From Leptothermofonsia sp049200465 (GTDB taxonomy: Bacteria > Cyanobacteriota > Cyanobacteriia > Leptolyngbyales > Leptolyngbyaceae), in assembly GCF_049200465.1 (NCBI RefSeq), contig NZ_CP120836.1, positions 1,054,001 to 1,118,000 of the forward strand: 64,000 bases of DNA, written 5' to 3'. The translations under genes were made by a program, and so were the position numbers. Below the pieces are notes generated by a model. It was not told the DNA's origin, searched no databases, and saw only the letters and a program-made list of their open reading frames with translations. Numbering within the stretch: position 1 is the stretch's first letter; each line of letters begins with the position of its first letter. Below are positions 1-7,591 of this stretch, piece after piece.

Positions 1-2
1 CC

Positions 3-242
3 GGTGCAAATGCTGAAACTCGTGTAGAAGCGCAACTGCGGCTAACTCACCCTAACCATATCGCTGTTAATCATCCAGTACAGCCAACTAAAGGTTCCAG
101 CCAGAAAAAAGTAAACTCAACCAGTGAGCAAGTTCACCAATCGAATTCTGAAACTGAAAATAAGTTGTCGGAACGCGATCGCATCATTCAAGAGTACAGA
201 ACCCAAACAGTGATTCCTGTGCAAGTGATTCCTGCGCAATAG
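3..242 (+). CDS. C-terminal part of an unknown protein (5' end outside window)
   Basis: An open frame runs from the left edge to TAG at 240-242 and gives 79 residues. The segment is hydrophilic, rich in Gln, Asn, Ser and Lys, and ends in VIPVQVIPAQ. A Ser/Asn-rich stretch precedes a short charged segment with SERDRIIQEY. I recognise no domain. The composition suggests the disordered tail of a longer protein. The frame contains a GCGATCGC-like HIP1 site read as ERDRI. It could also be chance open sequence, but the absence of stops and the consistent composition favour real coding. Confidence 0.45.
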   Translation, partial: GANAETRVEAQLRLTHPNHIAVNHPVQPTKGSSQKKVNSTSEQVHQSNSETENKLSERDRIIQEYRTQTVIPVQVIPAQ

Positions 243-379
243 TAGAACGAGCTGTTTAGATAACCCATTTGGGTTAGGGCGATCGCTCTTCCCAGAGGCA
301 AGATCAGGTTTGCACATCTGGAAGAATCCAAATCAAACCTGTCAACGTATTCTGAACCAGAACATTTCAAGCAACGATT

Positions 380-1438
380 ATGCAAACAAAATTGTCTGAA
401 AATGAAGTCATGTCCGCGCCTCAATCTACTGATACACCTCCGCCTCAGATGGTTGTATTGCAAATGGCTACAGCCTATTGGGTATCGCAAAGCATTTATG
501 CGGCTGCCAAACTAGGAATTGCTGATTGGTTGAAGGAAGGTGCAAAAAGTTGTGAGGAACTGGCAACTATCAGTGGAACCGATGAGCAAGCTCTTTACCG
601 ACTGTTGCGGGCTTTAGCCAGTGTGGGCATTTTTGCTGAAACAGAATCTCGACAATTTGTGCTGACGCCATTAGCAAACTGTTTGCGAAGTGATGTTTCT
701 GATTCAGTCAGGGATGCATCGATCATGATGGGCGATCGCGAACATTACAACAGTTGGGGTAATATTTTGCACAGCATCAAAACCGGTGAAAGCGGATTTG
801 AAAATCTGTTTGGCATGAATATTTTTGAATACTACAGCCGCAATCCCGAACCGGCAGAGGTATTTGACCGGGCAATGACCAGCTTTTCAAGTTCAGAAAT
901 TCCTGCCATTGTAGCCAGTTATGATTTCTCTTCCATTCGTCAACTGGTCGATGTAGCTGGTGGTCATGGCAGCTTACTAACAACCATTCTTCAAGCTAAT
1001 CCCCAAATGGAAGGGATTTTATTTGATCTGCCGGAGGTGATTGAACGGGCAAAGTCGGCGATCGCCCAGGATGTTGCCAATCGTGTTCAACTGGTGACTG
1101 GAAGCTTCTTTGAGTCGGTACCAGCAGGCGCTGACGCCTACATGCTGAAGCACATTATCCATGATTGGGATGACGAACGGTCCATTACAATCTTGAAAAA
1201 CTGTCACAAAGCAATGGCAGATAATGGTCGAGTATTGGTGATGGAGCAGGTTATTCCCCCCGGGAATACTCCATTTATGGGTAAACTGCTGGATGTCAAC
1301 ATGCTGGTCATGTGTCCCGGTGGAAAAGAACGGACCGAGGTTGAATACCAGGCTCTATTTGAAGCGGCAGGATTCAGGTTGACCCGAATCGTTCCGACCC
1401 AGACCTTCGTCAGTGTGGTTGAAGGCTTGAAGATCTAG
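380..1438 (+). CDS. SAM-dependent O-methyltransferase (family 2, acetylserotonin/hydroxyneurosporene type)
   Basis: The 352-residue protein has the layout of family 2 plant/bacterial O-methyltransferases. An N-terminal winged-helix dimerisation domain (about residues 20-110, with ATAYWVSQSIYAAAKLGIAD) is followed by a Rossmann SAM domain. The glycine-rich SAM loop VDVAGGHGS lies near residue 190, and HIIHDWDDE near residue 257 carries the His expected to be the catalytic base. Relatives methylate hydroxyl groups of carotenoids, quinones or polyketides; the substrate cannot be read from the sequence. An internal ATG at 410 (MSAPQST) is an alternative start, and no strong ribosome binding site separates the two. 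The gene stands alone, with a dead IS cluster about 70 bp downstream. Confidence 0.85.
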   Translation: MQTKLSENEVMSAPQSTDTPPPQMVVLQMATAYWVSQSIYAAAKLGIADWLKEGAKSCEELATISGTDEQALYRLLRALASVGIFAETESRQFVLTPLANCLRSDVSDSVRDASIMMGDREHYNSWGNILHSIKTGESGFENLFGMNIFEYYSRNPEPAEVFDRAMTSFSSSEIPAIVASYDFSSIRQLVDVAGGHGSLLTTILQANPQMEGILFDLPEVIERAKSAIAQDVANRVQLVTGSFFESVPAGADAYMLKHIIHDWDDERSITILKNCHKAMADNGRVLVMEQVIPPGNTPFMGKLLDVNMLVMCPGGKERTEVEYQALFEAAGFRLTRIVPTQTFVSVVEGLKI

Positions 1439-1506
1439 TAGTCTACCACGATAGTTTTGACAGGCAGGCTGGGGTCAGAGAAGCTGGAGAAAACCCAGGA
1501 ACTCTT

Positions 1507-1797
1507 ATGCCAGAAAAGTCCATTGTGACACTGACTGCTGAGGAGCGTCAGCAACTGCTTGAGATCACGCATGAAAATGAGGTTTCTGCCAGAAGGTTCA
1601 AATGGGCTCAGATTCTGCTGTTATAGCTCTATGCGGGACACCGGGATAACACCGGTGCCCAAATGCTGTACGTGGGAGAATCAACGGTTCATCAAACTCG
1701 ACAAAAATTTGTCGATGGTGCCGTTGAGTTTGCCCTGCGTGAAGCGCCTCGTTTAGGAGGTAAGCAGAAACTTGATGGCAAAGCAGAAGCCTTTGAA
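1507..1797 (+). pseudogene. IS630-type transposase, N-terminal remnant
   Basis: From ATG at 1507 the frame reads a helix-turn-helix start (LTAEERQQLLEITHENEVSA) typical of IS630-family transposases. It hits TAG at 1624-1626, then continues in the same frame with EFALREAPRLGGKQKLDGKA. It is lost at about 1797, where opposite-strand transposase sequence begins. The DDE catalytic region is absent, so this is an inactive fragment. The abrupt change of strand at 1797 marks an old recombination or insertion junction with the minus-strand IS630 remnant. Confidence 0.7.
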
Positions 1798-1846
1798 CTA
1801 GAGCATAGTCAAAATGATGGTCGCTTTGCCAGATTCCCAAGATGCT

Positions 1847-2700
1847 GGTAATGTTCTAGACATGGGGATCGATGAAGTCAAACAGCCCGCCCAAACTCGT
1901 AGCGATTGATGAACAATCCAATCACGATGTCATGCAGCCATTCGGACTTGGAGAAGCAGATGGTTTTGCGAGAGCTAATCGCTTAATTCGCGTTCGTAAC
2001 GTTAAGTGTTTGCGCTCGATTTTTTGGGTATTCCACTTGCCAACGACGTGCTGGTCTTCATCCACCAAACGGGCATACGCTCCCCATCCATCGGTGTAAA
2101 ACGTTTGAACGCCAAACGGCTCTAACAATGCTTTTAACTCAACGAGCGCCTGGTCTGTATGATCGGCCAGCACATAGGCCAACACGTACCCGGTTTGATG
2201 ATCAATTGCGTGCCGTAACCAACGCTCCTGCTGCTTCGAGTGAACAAAACTCCCCATCTCGTCAGCTTCCGCTTCCTTAATGTGTTTGACGACTATCGCA
2301 GAGGTCGGCTTAAGTTGTTCTAACAAGGGTCGGTTCACGTGTTCAAGATGACGATCTTTTTTTTTAATTCTTCAAGGACGGTGGTTGGGCTAATCTTGAG
2401 TACCCGCGCAGTATTGCGAATCCCGCTGCCGTTGAGCGCCATCTCGCAAATCTGTTGTTTCACAGTAGGCAAGTAGCCTCGGTAAGAATACTCCTGAACA
2501 AAGCTATGACGAGTGCATTCAGGATTACGGCATTTATACCGTTGCTTACCCTCGGCGGTTTACCATGCTTGACGATATTCGTGCTCTCACAGGTGGGGCA
2601 ATGCACAGGTTCAAGTACCATCGTAGTTGTTTGGGAGAATTTAACGGGTTCGAGTGCTCCGATTTTCCCTGACTCCTATCCCCATGTCTAGAACATTACC
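1847..2700 (-). mobile_element. IS1-family insertion sequence with 9-bp target duplication
   Basis: The 854-bp element has perfect terminal inverted repeats of at least 22 bp: GGTAATGTTCTAGACATGGG at 1847 and its reverse complement ending at 2700. It is flanked by the direct repeat CAAGATGCT at 1838-1846 and 2701-2709. A 9-bp duplication is typical of IS1. The transposase frames run on the minus strand. The flanks are pieces of one IS630-type gene, so this is IS-in-IS nesting. Confidence 0.9.
1878..2621 (-). pseudogene. IS1 transposase InsA/InsB, frameshifted
   Basis: InsA starts at ATG 2621 with a zinc-finger-like CPTCEST motif. Its frame is lost near 2560 but resumes with KQRYKCRNPECTRHSF. 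InsA ends at TGA 2335-2337, just after a run of nine A (minus strand, about 2348-2356). A -1 slip there would enter the InsB frame, as IS1 elements are known to do. InsB (ORF 1922-2338) has EADEMGSFVHSK, YTDGWGAY and ERKHLTLRTRIKRLA. It then shifts near its end; the other frame continues with ICFSKSEWLHDIVIGLFINR to TGA at 1878-1880. Both lesions look like the loss of one A from AAAACC. The element is probably inactive as sequenced. Confidence 0.75.
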
Positions 2701-3218
2701 CAAGATGCTAATCCGCCTGCCAAATCGTATCTGGGTCTGCTCCATCCGCTTTTGCTCCCCGACTTGGCTATAGCTATAACTCACAAGACTCCACAGACAA
2801 AACCCTGATTCATTAACGGCTGGCTGTTGTAAGTCCGAGGTTCCTGCTCTAAGCATTGCTCTAAATACGCCAGGTCTACCCCCTGCCACCTGGGTTTGTC
2901 TCCTCGTCCGGGTGCGTCCCACAGCCCACCCAACCCTAAGGGTTTGCCATCGCCTCAATATCGCTCGCACCGTATGCTCACAATACTCAAAAATGTCAGC
3001 CAGGGCAGGTGCATTCCACTCTTGAGCGTTCAACCGCACCATGTGAGCACAGTCTCGTGTTCGTTGGCAAACTGTACTCGCAACTCTTAGTTCGCTCGAT
3101 GTCCGGTCTTTTTCTGCGTTTAAAGCTACTCGTACAGGAGCTGGCATATTGTTGAATTAAAGCAACTTCGCTATTTAAACTTATTCTTGCCCACCTACTT
3201 ATAATTCTTCTATTTCTT

Positions 3219-3902
3219 CTATTTCGTTGCCTCCAACATCCGCGAGAAGTAGAAGCGGGTTTTTGTCATCGCGCTGCGTTGAATCTTCCAACCCTGACTT
3301 TCGAGGATGCGCACGATTTCAGTTTCACTGTGAAGATAGGCGCGAGTTGCTTTGCTGGCACCGGGGAAAAAGGAGCCGATTTTTTTCAAAGTTTCGTAGA
3401 AGAAGGTCTTAGGGGCAAAGCTGAGGAGCAGGCGGGATTCTGCCAGATTGCTAAGGTGGTCAATCATCTTAGCCGCTTTTTCCTGAGGATAGTGGATCAG
3501 CACATCCAGACAGATGACAGTGTGATAACGCCCACTCAGAGTTTCCAAATCTTGTACAGCAAACGTGATATTACAGGTATCGGGTAGTTCGGTGACTGCC
3601 CGCTCCTTTGCTTCACCAATCATTTTTTCGGAAATATCGCTGGCGAAGACGATCGCCCCTTCTTTAGCCAGTGGAATGCTGAGACTGCCTACACCACATC
3701 CCGCATCGCAGAGGGTCAACCCGGCCAGGTTACCGTCTGCTTTTAGCCAGGACAGGAGTGTGTCAACGGTTTGCTGGTGCCCGTTGCGGATGTCTAACTG
3801 GACTTTGTTAACGTCTCCATCGCCATAAATTCGCCGCCAGCGATCGAAGCCCGTGGCGTTGAAATATTCTTTTACAATAGTTTTATCGTCAGTGGCTGTC
3901 AT
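3219..3902 (-). CDS. chlM: Mg-protoporphyrin IX methyltransferase
   Basis: ChlM transfers a methyl group from SAM to Mg-protoporphyrin IX, giving the monomethyl ester in chlorophyll synthesis. The 227-residue length is that of cyanobacterial ChlM/BchM. The N-terminus has KEYFNATGFDRWRRIYGDGD, a hallmark of the family. The SAM loop LCDAGCGVGSLSIPLA is near residue 65 and DVLIHYPQEKAAKM follows. The C-terminal part (HSETEIVRILESQGW, TKTRFYFSRMLEA) also fits. It lies 36 bp downstream of nagA on the same strand and is probably cotranscribed with it. The start is ATG at 3902; the upstream nagA stop at 3939 leaves little room for an earlier one. Confidence 0.93.
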   Translation of the reverse strand: MTATDDKTIVKEYFNATGFDRWRRIYGDGDVNKVQLDIRNGHQQTVDTLLSWLKADGNLAGLTLCDAGCGVGSLSIPLAKEGAIVFASDISEKMIGEAKERAVTELPDTCNITFAVQDLETLSGRYHTVICLDVLIHYPQEKAAKMIDHLSNLAESRLLLSFAPKTFFYETLKKIGSFFPGASKATRAYLHSETEIVRILESQGWKIQRSAMTKTRFYFSRMLEATK

Positions 3903-3938
3903 GAATCTGCTGCTTCAGTTGCTTTAACACTTTATTAA

Positions 3939-5135
3939 TTACCATGCTGGGGTGACGGTTGGTATGGAAATTTCTGGGTTTGCTAGTCGCTGCCAGGCCA
4001 ACTCTCTACTCGGTGATTGGTGCCAGCGGAGTAGGTGGGTAATAAGGCTACCTTCAAGTTGAGTAGAAAGCCCGATCGCTGTTCGGGGCGCAAGCGTGGC
4101 AAGGGCGATCGCCTGCTCCACTCCACAAATTCCCCATTTCACCAGGTTTTGCACACCGACGAGTAAGGGTAAGGTCGTGCCAGAAAGGGTGCCATCGAAC
4201 AATCGTGCCGTACCGTTTTTGACCTTAATCTGGCGAGTATCCCAGGGATAGATGCCATCCGGCAACCCTAGCGGAGCCAGTGCATCACTGACCAGAAAAA
4301 TTCCTTGCTCATAATGGCTGGCCCGTAGCAGAATATCTGCCATGATTGGCACCACGTGTTGGCCATCGGCAATTAAGCCACAGTAAACGTTTGAATGGGT
4401 GATGGCGGCTCCCAGTAGTCCAGGTTCGCGATGGTGCAGGGGCGGCATCGCGTTGAAGGCATGAGTCACCATGGCGGCTCCCTGGTCGAAGGCTTTTTGT
4501 GCCTGCTCTGCAGTGGCTAGAGAGTGCCCCAGACTGACTGTGATACCCAGCGATCGCAAATAGGGAATCACTTCACCCGTTTCATCCAGTTCAGGAGCCA
4601 GCGTCATGATCTTGACAATACTGGCGTAATCTCCCAGGACTCGTTTGACATTTTCAATGGTGAGTGGCAACAAATGCTCTTGAGGATGGGCACCCCGCTT
4701 GTTTGGGTTGAGAAACGGTCCCTCTAGATGGACTCCCAGAACTTCAGCCTGGGAGAGTGAAGCCGCATGCTTTTGCACCGTTTGATAAAGGCTGATGCTG
4801 GATAGGGAACTTTGGATCTTTTCAATGGAGGTTGTAACGATGGTGGGTAGAAAACCATCAATCCCATTTGTCCACAAATACTCGCAGATATCCTTCAGCT
4901 TTGTGGCGTTGTTTGCATCTAAGTCTGGAAATGCCAGACCTAGCGTTCCGTTAATCTGAAGATCAATGCCACCCAGGGAAATCCAATCTCCTTCGACATC
5001 CAGAGAGGGTGTATTTTCAGGATTGGAGGAAACTATGGGCGCGATCGCCGCCACCCTTCCCGACTGGATCAAAATCTGCTGCAAACCTTCGTATCCAGGA
5101 ACTTGAGCATTTTTCAGGGTTAAATTTTGAATCAT
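3939..5135 (-). CDS. nagA: N-acetylglucosamine-6-phosphate deacetylase
   Basis: NagA removes acetate from GlcNAc-6-phosphate in amino-sugar and cell-wall recycling. The amidohydrolase signatures are present: HLEGPFLNPNKRGAH (metal and substrate region), GHSLATAEQA, THAFNAMPPLHHREPG and the catalytic-Asp segment FLVSDALAPLGLPDG. I chose the ATG at 5135 (MIQNLTLKNAQVPG), which gives 398 residues, the usual size. The frame stays open to an ATG at 5231, but the extra 32 residues look non-coding. It is the first gene of a likely nagA-chlM unit, divergent from purE across a gap of about 170 bp. Confidence 0.9.
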   Translation of the reverse strand: MIQNLTLKNAQVPGYEGLQQILIQSGRVAAIAPIVSSNPENTPSLDVEGDWISLGGIDLQINGTLGLAFPDLDANNATKLKDICEYLWTNGIDGFLPTIVTTSIEKIQSSLSSISLYQTVQKHAASLSQAEVLGVHLEGPFLNPNKRGAHPQEHLLPLTIENVKRVLGDYASIVKIMTLAPELDETGEVIPYLRSLGITVSLGHSLATAEQAQKAFDQGAAMVTHAFNAMPPLHHREPGLLGAAITHSNVYCGLIADGQHVVPIMADILLRASHYEQGIFLVSDALAPLGLPDGIYPWDTRQIKVKNGTARLFDGTLSGTTLPLLVGVQNLVKWGICGVEQAIALATLAPRTAIGLSTQLEGSLITHLLRWHQSPSRELAWQRLANPEISIPTVTPAW

Positions 5136-5307
5136 AGAATCAGAAGCAATAAAGCAATGGATAGTAACCAGTTGGCGGCAACCCAGGTAAGGGGCAAAGA
5201 TTACATTGGGGTGGGGTACGTTGGTTTCCATTGAATAACTTGCCAGACAAAGTTACCCTCACGACCCGCTGTGCGGTAGAGTTCCTGAAGAATTACCAGG
5301 TACAGTC

Positions 5308-5826
5308 ATGACACAACCGCTTGTGAGCATCATTATGGGCAGCGATTCCGATTTGCCAACAATGAAGGAGGCGATCGCCGCCTGCGAAGAGTTTGGTATT
5401 CCCTGCGAAGTGGGAATCATCTCTGCCCATCGCACTCCGGAGCGCATGGTGGAATATGCCAAACAGGCTCACCAGCGGGGGCTGAAAGTGATCATTGCCG
5501 GGGCTGGAGGAGCGGCCCACCTGCCAGGAATGGTGGCATCCCTGACCCCCCTGCCGGTGATTGGAGTTCCGGTGCCCAGCCGTCATTTGCAGGGAGTGGA
5601 TTCACTCTACTCGATTGTGCAAATGCCTGCGGGCATTCCAGTGGCAACTGTGGCGATCGGTAATGCCCGTAACGCTGGACTTCTGGCAGTGCAAATCCTG
5701 GCAACCCACGAGCCTGCTTTGCTGGAAAAAGTTCAGCAATATCGCCAGAGCCTGAATCAGATGGTGATGGAGAAACAAGCAAAGTTGGATCAAGTTGGCT
5801 ACCAGCAATATAGCAGTACTAACTAA
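5308..5826 (+). CDS. purE: N5-carboxyaminoimidazole ribonucleotide mutase
   Basis: PurE class I converts N5-CAIR to CAIR in purine synthesis, using the product of PurK. The protein has 172 residues. It shows the phosphate and substrate motifs GSDSDLPTMKEA at the N-terminus, ISAHRTPERM near residue 42 and IAGAGGAAHLPGM near residue 65. GVPVPSRHLQGVDSLYSIVQ and the GIPVATVAIGNARNAGLLA segment follow, as in all PurE. ATG 5308 is the only sensible start. It is transcribed away from nagA. A G/C-rich hairpin repeat begins directly at its stop codon and may act as its 3' end. Confidence 0.95.
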   Translation: MTQPLVSIIMGSDSDLPTMKEAIAACEEFGIPCEVGIISAHRTPERMVEYAKQAHQRGLKVIIAGAGGAAHLPGMVASLTPLPVIGVPVPSRHLQGVDSLYSIVQMPAGIPVATVAIGNARNAGLLAVQILATHEPALLEKVQQYRQSLNQMVMEKQAKLDQVGYQQYSSTN

Positions 5827-5911
5827 GGTTAGGAAGGGGTGCAGGCGTTCCACCCCTGGTTGGGGGCAGGCCCCCACACCCCCTTTAACCTAATGCCCTC
5901 TTTAACCTAAT
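5826..5911. repeat. G/C hairpin repeat (diverged repeat A/D relative)
   Basis: It contains the double-hairpin core shared with other intergenic copies here: GGGGTGCAGG..TTCCACCCC, then GGGGGCAGGCCCCC. It ends with a perfect 17-bp tandem duplication (CTTTAACCTAATGCCCT twice). It immediately follows purE. Confidence 0.75.
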
Positions 5912-5921
5912 GCCCTAATAA

Positions 5922-5999
5922 GCGTTGCTAAAAAGCAGTATGAATTGAAACGAAGTTTCGAGCATACAGCACCTATTTCATACCCAAATTCAGCAACGC
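5922..5999. repeat. Repeat E copy 1 (about 78-bp palindromic element)
   Basis: The ends are GCGTTGCT and AGCAACGC. The core is a hairpin built on CGAAAC-GAA-GTTTCG, flanked by GTATG/CATAC. Near-identical copies occur at 48113, 59987 and (truncated) 62403. Confidence 0.85.
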
Positions 6000-6042
6000 C
6001 TCCTAGTACTCTTGCGTAGGGCTATACCTGGATTCGTGAAGA

Positions 6043-6519
6043 TTAAACATCCATTTTTAGCAGCCGTACTCCCAAAAGCTGCGCCAGTCCTTTACCTCCC
6101 TCTTGCATAACAGCATTATGGTTCCATTCCATCAAGGGTTTGATAAACAGTGCCAAAACATTCATCCATGCTTTTGTTGTTTTGACATTCCAGGTGTAGC
6201 GAACCTCTGTTCCCTGAGAAGTGGTAGACAATTCCCACAGGCCAACTCCTTCAACTTCCCCGATCGCCCTCGCTTCCATTAAATTGGGTGGTTCAATCCG
6301 GGTCACGCAGGTCTCAAAGGTCAACGTATAGGAAAGAGGCATTTTCCACGTAAACCGACGGACATTGCCAAGACCATCTGAACTGCCTGCTTCAAGCTCA
6401 ACCACCTGCTTGACCGATTTCCACCAGCCAGGCCAGCGTTCAGAGTGCGTCAGGGCATCCCAGACTGTTTCAATCGGGGCATCCAATTCCCAGATCGTGA
6501 GAAATTGATAGTTTGCCAT
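6043..6519 (-). CDS. SRPBCC (START-like) ligand-binding protein, polyketide cyclase/dehydrase type
   Basis: The 158-residue protein begins MANYQFLTIWELDAPIETVW, the usual opening of SRPBCC-fold lipid or small-ligand binding proteins. DALTHSERWPGWWKSV and later GVGLWELSTTSQGTEVRY follow. The frame stays open upstream to 6834, but that extension overlaps the divergent SDR gene and looks non-coding. ATG 6519 gives a normal domain length. No catalytic residues can be assigned, so the function remains open; it may bind a hydrophobic metabolite. It is divergent from the SDR gene starting about 150 bp away. Confidence 0.75.
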   Translation of the reverse strand: MANYQFLTIWELDAPIETVWDALTHSERWPGWWKSVKQVVELEAGSSDGLGNVRRFTWKMPLSYTLTFETCVTRIEPPNLMEARAIGEVEGVGLWELSTTSQGTEVRYTWNVKTTKAWMNVLALFIKPLMEWNHNAVMQEGGKGLAQLLGVRLLKMDV

Positions 6520-6673
6520 AGGAGGGATGTCCAAAATTTCTTCATTGTCTATCGTAGGCTGATAAGGATAGCTCTCGTAAGCATTTGGGATGAAAGAGTC
6601 GCTTACTTTCACTCTTTCACTGCAAGCCGGGAGGGCTGAAGGAATTGGAGTTACAACATCGGAGGCGAGTGCT

Positions 6674-7504
6674 GTGAGCGATCGAGTGCTGGTTACAGGT
6701 GCAACAGGCGGTGTGGGACAACTGGTCGTTGCCAGATTGATTGAAAAAGGAATGCCCGTGCGGGTTCTCACTCGTGGAGTCGAGCGGGCCCAGAAAATGT
6801 TTGAGGGCAAAGTGGAGGCGATCGCCGCTGACACCCGCCAGCCGGAAACCCTCCCCCCCGCTATGCAGGAGATTGGCTATATCATCTGCTGCACGGGAAC
6901 TACGGCTTTTCCCTCCGAAAAATGGGACTTTGACATTCCTCAGACAGCGAATCCGATTGAGAAATTTTTGGAATGGAGCAAGATTTATTTCGATGCGAAA
7001 TACCGCCGTACTAAGGCTAAAAACGGTCCAGAGCAGGTTGATGCGGAAGGTGTTCGCAATCTGGTTTCTGCCGCTCCCAGGGATCTGAAACGATTTGTAT
7101 TTATTTCCTCAGCCGGGGTTGAGCGCAAAGACCAGTTTCCGTACAGCATCCTCAATGCTTTTGGTGTACTGGATGCCAAACACAAAGGAGAAGCCACCAT
7201 AATGGCTTCGGGCCTGCCGTACACCATCATTCGACCCGGACGGTTAATTGACGGCCCCTATACCTCCTATGACCTCAATACGCTTCTAAAAGCCACCACA
7301 GATGGGAAGCAGGGGGTTGTTCTTGGTACGGGTGATACACTCAACGGCCAGACCAGCCGCATTGATGTCGCCGCTGCCTGTGTGGAGTGTTTGACTGACC
7401 CGGTGACGGAGAACATGGTGATTGAAATGATTAATCAGGGAACCAGACCCGCAGTGATTGATTGGTCAGCCCTGTTTGCTCAATTGCCCCGAAATAGTGC
7501 ATGA
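6674..7504 (+). CDS. Atypical SDR / NmrA-like NAD(P)-binding protein
   Basis: The Rossmann nucleotide loop VLVTGATGGVGQLVVARLIE lies at the N-terminus. Cyanobacterial and plastid atypical-SDR features follow: IICCTGTTAFPSEKWDF, VDAEGVRNLVSAAP, FVFISSAGV and the SGLPYTIIRPGRLIDGPYTS segment. I favour the GTG at 6674 because GGAGG lies at 6661-6665 and homologues begin close to the nucleotide-binding strand; this gives 276 residues. An in-frame ATG at 6590 would add 28 residues with no obvious ribosome binding site. Relatives act in photosystem or NDH biogenesis or as flavin/NADPH reductases; the exact role here is unknown. Confidence 0.8.
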   Translation: MSDRVLVTGATGGVGQLVVARLIEKGMPVRVLTRGVERAQKMFEGKVEAIAADTRQPETLPPAMQEIGYIICCTGTTAFPSEKWDFDIPQTANPIEKFLEWSKIYFDAKYRRTKAKNGPEQVDAEGVRNLVSAAPRDLKRFVFISSAGVERKDQFPYSILNAFGVLDAKHKGEATIMASGLPYTIIRPGRLIDGPYTSYDLNTLLKATTDGKQGVVLGTGDTLNGQTSRIDVAAACVECLTDPVTENMVIEMINQGTRPAVIDWSALFAQLPRNSA

Positions 7505-7591
7505 GCAGGGATAGACAAATTGATGCTAATATACCTGACGCGCGGGCATGGTTAAGGTATTATTTCGTCCCCGGCGGTTTCGCAGGTTGTA

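Larger units (their letters stand above)
1798..3147 (-). pseudogene. IS630-type transposase remnant interrupted by an IS1-family element
   Basis: On the minus strand, 3147 to 2701 reads MPAPVRVALNAEKDR and a helix-turn-helix domain. It then jumps, with a deletion, to VNESGFCLWSLVSYSYS and GEQKRMEQTQ, ending at RRISIL. The reading resumes at 1846 on the far side of the 854-bp IS1 insert with GIWQSDHHFDYAL. The two halves join exactly when one copy of the 9-bp repeat CAAGATGCT is removed. Sequence between the N-terminal domain and the first catalytic Asp region is missing, and the end is cut at 1797. The gene therefore cannot encode a working transposase. Confidence 0.75.

Noticed and set aside
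1621..1640. TTATAGCTCTATGCGGGAC in the plus-strand IS630 fragment resembles the end of repeat A
   Set aside because: Transposase homology continues in frame through it and no hairpins follow; the likeness is probably chance, although it creates the stop codon.
2641..2700. Apparent C-terminal extension of the IS630 remnant (GNVLDMGIGVRENRSTRT) past 2700
   Set aside because: It is the IS1 terminal repeat read through, not part of the transposase.
5136..5231. N-terminal extension of NagA to ATG 5231
   Set aside because: The 32 extra residues do not resemble NagA, and ATG 5135 gives the normal length.
6520..6834. Upstream extension of the SRPBCC ORF
   Set aside because: It is antisense to the divergent SDR gene and Ser/Thr/Pro-rich, a shadow of the opposite strand.
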